Shown here one piece after another: positions 57,481 through 64,000 of a stretch of 64,000 nucleotides of DNA. The position numbers and the translations under genes were made by a program. This DNA is from Prinsepia uniflora (lineage: Eukaryota > Streptophyta > Magnoliopsida > Rosales > Rosaceae), in assembly GCA_032719365.1 (NCBI GenBank), contig CM064871.1, positions 59,222,416 through 59,286,415 of the forward strand, given 5' to 3'. The notes below the pieces were generated by a model. The model did no database searches, was not told where the DNA came from, and saw only the letters and a program-made list of their open reading frames with translations. Every line of letters begins with the position of its first letter. Position 1 is the stretch's first letter.

Positions 57481-59323
57481 AATGATATTTCCAAAATCCA
57501 AAATCCAAAATCCATTCCTTGTCCAAATCATTTGAAACCACAAGCACGTATAAAATATGGCCTAAGCCCAAAGTATAACACAACCCATAAATCCTCGAAA
57601 CACGTGCAATACCACATTTATACAAAATTACCAAAACACCAAAAACATATGCACTCAAGGCATTTCAAATCATGCATTTAAATATATAAAATAGTTATGC
57701 ATGCATCATAATTAGAAAGCAATGTCTACTCACATGCCGTCCTTACTGCGCCTCAATAATCATGCCATAAGCCTCTCCGGGCTAATCCAACCTATCCGGA
57801 TCATCCAGACCTATCCAAATCACACTCAAAAGTCACTAACCATATATACCAGTCCTAAGCATAAACCCTCATAACTCCCAGAAATGTCAACGTATCTAGA
57901 CACGTTTTCTTAGGCGCTAAAAATCTCAACTTGACCAACCTAACGATCTCCGATCGACTCGAAACAACTACCATTGGACTTAGAACATCGAAACCTTTCG
58001 AATGGGACCAGTTTCACCTCCAAATTCATTCTCACGCATGCGGGTCAAAGATCTGGTCAACGCTGGTCAAAGTTAATGGATAATGTAAGCAAAATTCAAC
58101 GTTCACGTCATCAGTCAACGGTTAACGCTGACGTCAGCATGACATCATCCTAATAGGTCTAACACTTGTCAGATCTGATAGTTGTCAGGTCTGACAGTGC
58201 CACGTGTCAGTACCTGATTGGTCCACGTGTCCTGCCACGTGTCCCCGTGACACCTCTTACACTCTGCCATGTGGCACCACCCAATTGGTCATGTCAATGC
58301 CTATTGTGCTATGACAAGTACCACGTGGTATCCCCTGATTAACCACGTGGCCTGACAATCTGACAGGATGCCACGCCATCGTCTTTAACCTCTCGACGGT
58401 AGACCCAAACCCCTACAACCGGGCCAACCGGATTAGCGACTCGACCCAGTTGGTTTTCACTTCTCCGACCACTATTTCCGAGTATTTTTGTTCCTATAGA
58501 CTCGTACTGACCTCTAGAACAATCCTAAGTCCTCAAAACCAGCTAAAAGGTCCAAAATCATACCTTTCCAAGCTTGAACAGTGACAGCCAGTTTACAGGT
58601 TCTTCCCTGAGCTGCTCAGCCATCCTCCGCCCTTGTTTCTAATCCCTAAAGACTCGTATAGACCCCAAGAACACAACCCAATCATTAAAAACCACCCCAA
58701 ACGTCCAGGAACAAGAATCCAATTTCAAACTCACAATGGGTTTCGGGTTACTTGTTTCCCGTGACTCCTCCGCCATCCACGGCATCGTAGCCTCGTCCCT
58801 TGCCGTCTCCTGGTCTCTCAGCCACCCACTGTGTCTTTCTCTCTCAGATCAAAACCAGGTGAGGGGAAAGGGATTGTGGGTTTAGGGTATGGGAAAACAA
58901 AGAAGATGAATGAAGGATGATGGTATGCATATATGAAAAGTAATGGCCAATGGATAAGTGACACTTGTCACTCATCCATTTGGCCTGGATAAAATATATG
59001 GGGCCCACATGAGATAAAAGTCCAACTTTCTCATAAATCATGCAATAGTACCACGATTCGTTCTAGACCCGTAACTTTCCCATCGAACGTCCAATTTTGA
59101 CGTGTCGTATGTCTACAGAATCGTAATGTCCTGATCTACATAACGGTCCTCGGTCCCCGTGCATTTGACCACTCGAGTCAAAAGTTAACTTTTTACCTAT
59201 TCCCAAGGGAAAAATCATCATTTTACACCAACTGTCCGAAATTCCTCGATTAATCCCCGATTAGTCCCGATAATCCTCAATTAGTCCTTAATTAATTCTG
59301 TAAACTCGAGACGGATCGTTACA

Positions 59324-61952
59324 ACCTTCCCTCCTTAAAGAATTTCATCCCCGAAATTCAAACTAACCTAAGTCCACATCTAATGTCCACAGTTTGGATG
59401 TCCAATCCTACCTAAGTTCCAACAACTCATCACTGTACTCGTCTGTACCCAACGTCACACCCATAACCACGATACTCGTATGTACTCAACCACGTCGAAC
59501 ATCATTTCACAGTACTTATCCGTACCTAAACGTCACACCAATAACCACGTTGAGTGACGTTGACCATAATCCAACTCACTGGTAGGTCCGACATACTAGT
59601 CACCTACACCGGTACCACGTTGACAATTCCGTAAATCAGTCTGACATCCTTCGTTTTTTCAGCATGATGACCCTTCTCAATCAGCAATCCCACAACATTT
59701 ATCTATTTAGCCTGACGGTTCTTCTCAGAATCTATTCAAGCTGACATTAAGCTAACATCAAACTGCCATCTTGCTCGAGTCACCAACAAAACCTTTACTC
59801 AATCTAGAGTCCCACTAAGGTACCTCGTACCAAACCTCATCTCACTCAGTGTCCAACGCTGTGATTCTTGATTCTTGTTCCGTACTCAAACTGAATCTCA
59901 CCAGAGTTCCATCACAATAACTCATCTCTCTCAGTGATCCACGCCGACATCTTACTCAATCTATGGTCACTCTAACCACCAACTCACTCAACCTGTGGAT
60001 ACACCAACCAATGTCTCACTCAACCTCTAGATATAACAACCTATGTCTCACTCAACCTGAGTGTATCCGGACACCATAGAATACTTACTCCACCAGTGAT
60101 AACACATCTCAACCTTAGGGTTCCACTAGCCATCCACGGCTCTGAGCTCCTGCTCATACAATCACTGAACTCTTACAAGATCACTCTGGTCTAGTGCACA
60201 TTTTTCAATTTCATGTCCACATTCTCAACAAATTCGACACTACCGGAACCTATCCGATTATCATACCATGTCCACAACTACCTTGTTAAACAAGTCCTAC
60301 TAGTCCTCTAACCACAGCTGAAGAGTGTCCAATCCCAATCACGTTCTCTAAGACGTACTAATCCCCGACTTGTCGGTCACCTGCCAACATCCCACTCGAG
60401 GCGTCGGCTATTCATCCTTTCCTGATTTATACTCCTAGTATCGTCTCATTTACCAAAGGGTAACCTCTACCCAAAAGTCGAAACGGATGAGTGTTTTGAC
60501 TATGACTCCAAACCATATCGTACAGATTGATCCTCAAACCACCCGAGCTCCAACCAACTCGACAAAAAACTTGCCCTGAAACCTTGATCTACTCGATTAT
60601 CACAACACCACCCGATTCACCTAAGGTCCACACTAACTCTAACCTAATGACCCAAAACCAACACGGGTCCATCTAACCAATACACGATCAACGTACTGGT
60701 GATGCCAAGCATCAACCAAAAATATATGGTGATAACTACTGTCCCGATTCTCCCATAAGCAATTCATTCCTAATTTCAGCTCAACCTTTACAAACTTACA
60801 CCTCTACTACTCCCGATATTCCACCGATAAGGACATTGGGTCTCCTATCAGTGACACTAGTCAACTAAGCATCACATCCTACCACTGGACTCTCGAGTCC
60901 TCCACTTTGTCGTAACCTCTTAGTCCCAAGCCGTACCTTACTCGGACATCAATCCCTGTGTCCTAGAAAACAAATCCAACTCAATAGTCAACCATGACCA
61001 TACCGAATCGTCTCGGTTCACCCAACTACCACCAACGTGGTACTAGCTCGTACGTCTCAGCTCTATGTGATCAACTCCCGAGCACCACACTCGTGCACAC
61101 TTACAAAAAAAAGACTAAACACCTGTCTCACAACCACTAGGGAACCTAGCACCAAACTAGGTATCTCGTACCTCTAATCAACTCAAGCCAACTCTATTTC
61201 GCTAAGCCACCCAGGACCCTCACTGCCCCACTCAACCACTACCAGACTCGTCCAACTGCCACTTAAGTCTCAGAGAATTATCATTAGCTCCCCAAATCCA
61301 CTAATTTCCATGACGTCTCTGCGTCACCCAGAACCAATCAATTAATGTTGGGATTCCATCCAACTCATCTCTATCTGAGATGTCACAACTGCCACTTGGG
61401 CCAAACTCCCAAGGCCCAACATAAATCGACGAATCCTCATCGTCTGGTTAACATCGAACACGAGCACACCACGACCACGTCACAACCTCTACTCATGTTG
61501 GAGGAACTCTGCCTCCTTCGTACTCCACAACCCTGGGCAACACCAAGTAAGAAACGTTCCTCGAATGTCACCCAACGCTCAACAGTCTCAACTAGAGTCG
61601 TTCATGACCTCAGCTGCTCTCTGCAGCACAACCGCCAACTTGACATGACATGACCAATCAACGCCCTTGACTTCGAGAAGTCATCAAATCCAAAACAACT
61701 AGCTGACTTATATTTTCAAACCATCCATCGGTCATTACTCAAACAAGTTGTCATATCCAACCCTCTACATGGTCTAATCTCACTGAATCACAGCATATTA
61801 TGCCAAATGTAACCTATCCAAGGTTCGATTCCACTAGACTCTCCTACTATTTACCCTAACTCTCAGGTTGATGATAGGTTGTTTCCTCGTAGAGACATCA
61901 CATCCTGCACATGCGCGACACTCTAAGAGCAAACCGTGCTCTAATACCACTT
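59324..61952 (-). mobile_element. Internal region of the non-autonomous element (2.6 kb, no coding)
   Basis: On the minus strand a primer site follows the right LTR (TGGTATTAGAGCAC, 61936-61949) and a purine tract precedes the left LTR (CTTTAAGGAGGGAAGGT, 59324-59340). Between them I find no gag, RT, RNase H or integrase motif in six frames; the longest frames are about 100 codons and unrecognisable. A 32-bp array lies at 59951-60070 and a diverged pair near 59427 and 59509. Size and lack of genes fit a LARD-like element that needs enzymes from a relative. Confidence 0.82.
59951..60070. repeat. 32-bp tandem repeat
   Basis: Units start at 59951, 59983, 60015 and 60047 with the shared head CTCACTCAACCT (the first is CTTACTCAATCT). 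Three are full and the fourth partial. Confidence 0.85.
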
Positions 61953-64000
61953 TGACACGACCTATCCCAATCTCTCTGGGATTAACGCGGGATGTGCCAT
62001 GCTCCCGTATGACACCACGTACAAGACAAGGGATAACCCAGACCTTGACCCTCTTGGGGCTTCTAGAGTACACCAGGATCCGTGGAGGAGTGTGATGTCA
62101 CGATCTCTGCTACAACCCATATCCGCAATCAATCTGAAAGGTATTAAAGACCATTAAAAACCATGAGTGGACAAAAATAAATAGTCCAATAAAATACATT
62201 TCAGAAAATAATTTTATACCCTTCACTAAAAAGCATGCATGCATTCGAAAACCAATTAACTCAAACGTTCCTCAAATCAAGTCAAACTTAATAAAATAGT
62301 TTATCAATCAAAACCATTTCCTTCCTCAAATCCATAGGGCCTTAGGCCAAAACTGTAAAATTAAAGTGGGTGGGAACTCAGCCCAAAACAATTCACATGG
62401 GAACTCATCCCAAAACCAAGTATGTGGGTCACAGCCCAAATCCTTTAATTCCAAACAACCAATCCAGTGAAATACAGTTTACCAATCCTTGGCATCCCAG
62501 ATGTCATAATGTCACAGTCTAAAGCTACGCGTGCCCCTTAGTCTCAAGTCCGAGTCTCCCCAAGGTCCACCTAGGTCAATGACCTTCCTTAGGGGGCAGA
62601 GGTTTTAACCTCTAGCAATCTTAATCCTGAGCCTCTCTTCGGTCTTTCACGAAGAGCTGCCCCTCTCAAGCAATGCTCAGTGACTATTCCAGTGTCCCTG
62701 AAACCTGAAGAGAAAATCCACACATAGGATGATATGTTTAAAAACCAAAATCCAACCAGTGGAAAACCATCGTAAAACCATTTATACCTCAAATCCAGTT
62801 TAAGCATTTCAACAAGGTTTCAGCCCGAGGTATAATTTCCAAATCCAATTAGGGACTCAGCCCAATTCTAAATCCAAATCAAAATCTAATTAGGGTCTCA
62901 AGCCCGAAATCACATTTCACAAACCACAAATGGGGCTCATACCCAATATCATAACCAACTGGGCCTTATGCCCGATACCACAAACTAACTGGACCTCCGA
63001 CCCGATATTTTATAAAACAACAGGGTCTCAAGCCAGGATTGATATTTCCAAAATCCAAAATCCTTTCTTTGTCCAAATCATTTGAAACCATAAGCAAGTA
63101 AAAAATATGGCATAAGCCCAAAGTATAACACAACCCATAAATCCTCAAAACACGTGCAATACCACATTTATACGAAATTACCAAAACACCATAAACATAT
63201 GCACTCAAGGCATTTCAAATCATGTATTTAAAACATAAAACAGTTATGCATGCATCATATTTAGAAAGCAATGTCCACTCACAGACCATCCTTGTTGCGC
63301 CTCGATAATCATGACATAAGCCTCTCAGGCCTAATCCAACCTCTCTGGATCATCCGGACCTGTCCAAATCACACTCAAACACTAACTATCTATGCAAGTC
63401 CTAAGCATAAACCCTCACAACTCCCAGAAAAGTCAACATGTCCCAAACACGCTTCTCTAGGATAAAAATCTCAATTTGACCAACCTAACGATCTTTGAAT
63501 GACTCGAAACTAACACCATTGGACTTAGAATATCGAAACCTTATGAATGGGACCGATATCATATCAAAATTTGTGCCCATAAGCCCCCATGCGTGGGTCA
63601 AAGATCAGGTCAATGCTGGTTAAATTCAACGAATGAGGTCAGCAAAAGTCAATGTTGATGTCAACGGTCAACATTGACATCGTCCTGATAGGTCTGACAC
63701 ATGTCAGATTTGACAGCTCTCAGGTTTGATAGTGCCATGTGTCCACATCTGATTGGTCCATGTGTCTTGCCACGTGTCCCCTGACACCCTACCACGTGGC
63801 ACCACCCGATTGGTCCACGTACGTGGTCTGACATGTTAGTGCTGACTGTGCTCTAACAATTTCCACATGGCCTGATAATCTGACAGAATGATGACGTGGG
63901 TTGCCATGTCATCATATTCAACCTCTCGATAGGTCGACCCGAACCGTTGCAACTGGGTTAACCAAACCCGCGACTTGACCTGGTCGGTTTTCACTCCGCT
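61953..64000 (-). mobile_element. Right (5') LTR of the non-autonomous element, cut by window end
   Basis: It starts TGACACGACCTATCCC and runs collinear with the left LTR. It includes GGTCCACCTAGGTCAATGACC (62561-62581, shown here as GGTCCACC...CAATGACC), the uninterrupted counterpart of the chromovirus and Cassandra target. The TGACGT- and CACGTG-rich block is at about 63650-63900. The other end lies outside the window. Confidence 0.9.

Larger units (their letters stand above)
45496..59323 (-). mobile_element. Left (3') LTR of a large non-autonomous element, split by two insertions
   Basis: The LTR pieces are 45496-46108, 46831-46859 and 57004-59323. Removing the Cassandra (46109-46825), the chromovirus (46860-56998) and their target duplications leaves an LTR of about 2.96 kb that aligns by eye with 61953-64000. 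It starts TACACGACCC (one base missing from TGACACGACCC) and ends ACGGATCGTTACA. The reverse palindrome is at 58952-58977. Confidence 0.88.

Noticed and set aside
59324..61952. Hidden gag-pol in the non-autonomous interior
   Set aside because: No zinc knuckle, FIDD-type RT motif, RNase H or integrase motif was seen in any frame; longest frames are about 100 codons. A translated HMM search would settle it.

Overview
The window is plant nuclear DNA, most likely from a eudicot with a repeat-rich genome. Evidence: a 12-exon host gene with GT-AG introns, an intronless F-box/kelch gene, plant LINEs, Ty3 chromovirus and Tat-type LTR retrotransposons, Cassandra/TRIM elements, hAT-type elements, and a 500-N scaffold gap. 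I cannot name the species.

Only two host genes are convincing. (1) 13509-16815 (+) encodes the alpha subunit of cytosolic ATP-citrate lyase (ACLA). All 12 coding exons read cleanly and sum to 423 codons; one intron uses a GC donor. (2) 42744-43916 (+) is a single-exon, 390-residue F-box/kelch protein of the At1g23390 type, the family that includes the chalcone-synthase-degrading KFB-CHS. Each has a TATA box and lies in a short AT-rich island between repeats.

The rest is a graveyard of nested retrotransposons dominated by one Ty3-like LTR family with LTRs of 2.6-3.1 kb, starting TGTAAC and ending GTCA. Layout: 1-3854, two reverse LTRs abutting head to tail; 3855-4330, an LTR scrap and a Copia LTR scrap; 6110-11930, a reverse element hosting a TRIM, itself split by a solo LTR (target duplication CCCAA), and a 665-bp deletion-derivative LTR (CCTAA); about 12000-12260, a Tat-like LTR scrap; 13.3-17.0 kb, ACLA; 17.4-22.1 kb, a reverse LINE split by a hAT-type element that contains a SINE-like tRNA promoter; 22.2-35.1 kb, a Tat-type element whose leader and gag are interrupted by two nested LTR pairs; 36300-39284, a solo LTR (ATTTG); 39.4-41.2 kb, a second reverse LINE; 42.7-43.9 kb, the F-box gene; 44461-45095, a small hAT-like element; 45496-64000, a large non-autonomous reverse element whose left LTR was hit by a Cassandra (CCGAG) and then by a full-length chromovirus (46860-56998, ATGAC).

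The chromovirus is the only near-complete autonomous element, but its pol is broken by two stops and two frameshifts. It shares primer-binding and polypurine-tract signals with the non-autonomous element around it, so a relative could have mobilised both. The most unusual signal is in the LTRs: runs of back-to-back perfect palindromes, a chain of mini-hairpins, and a copy-variable minisatellite whose units differ in sequence between copies yet keep the ability to form a hairpin.
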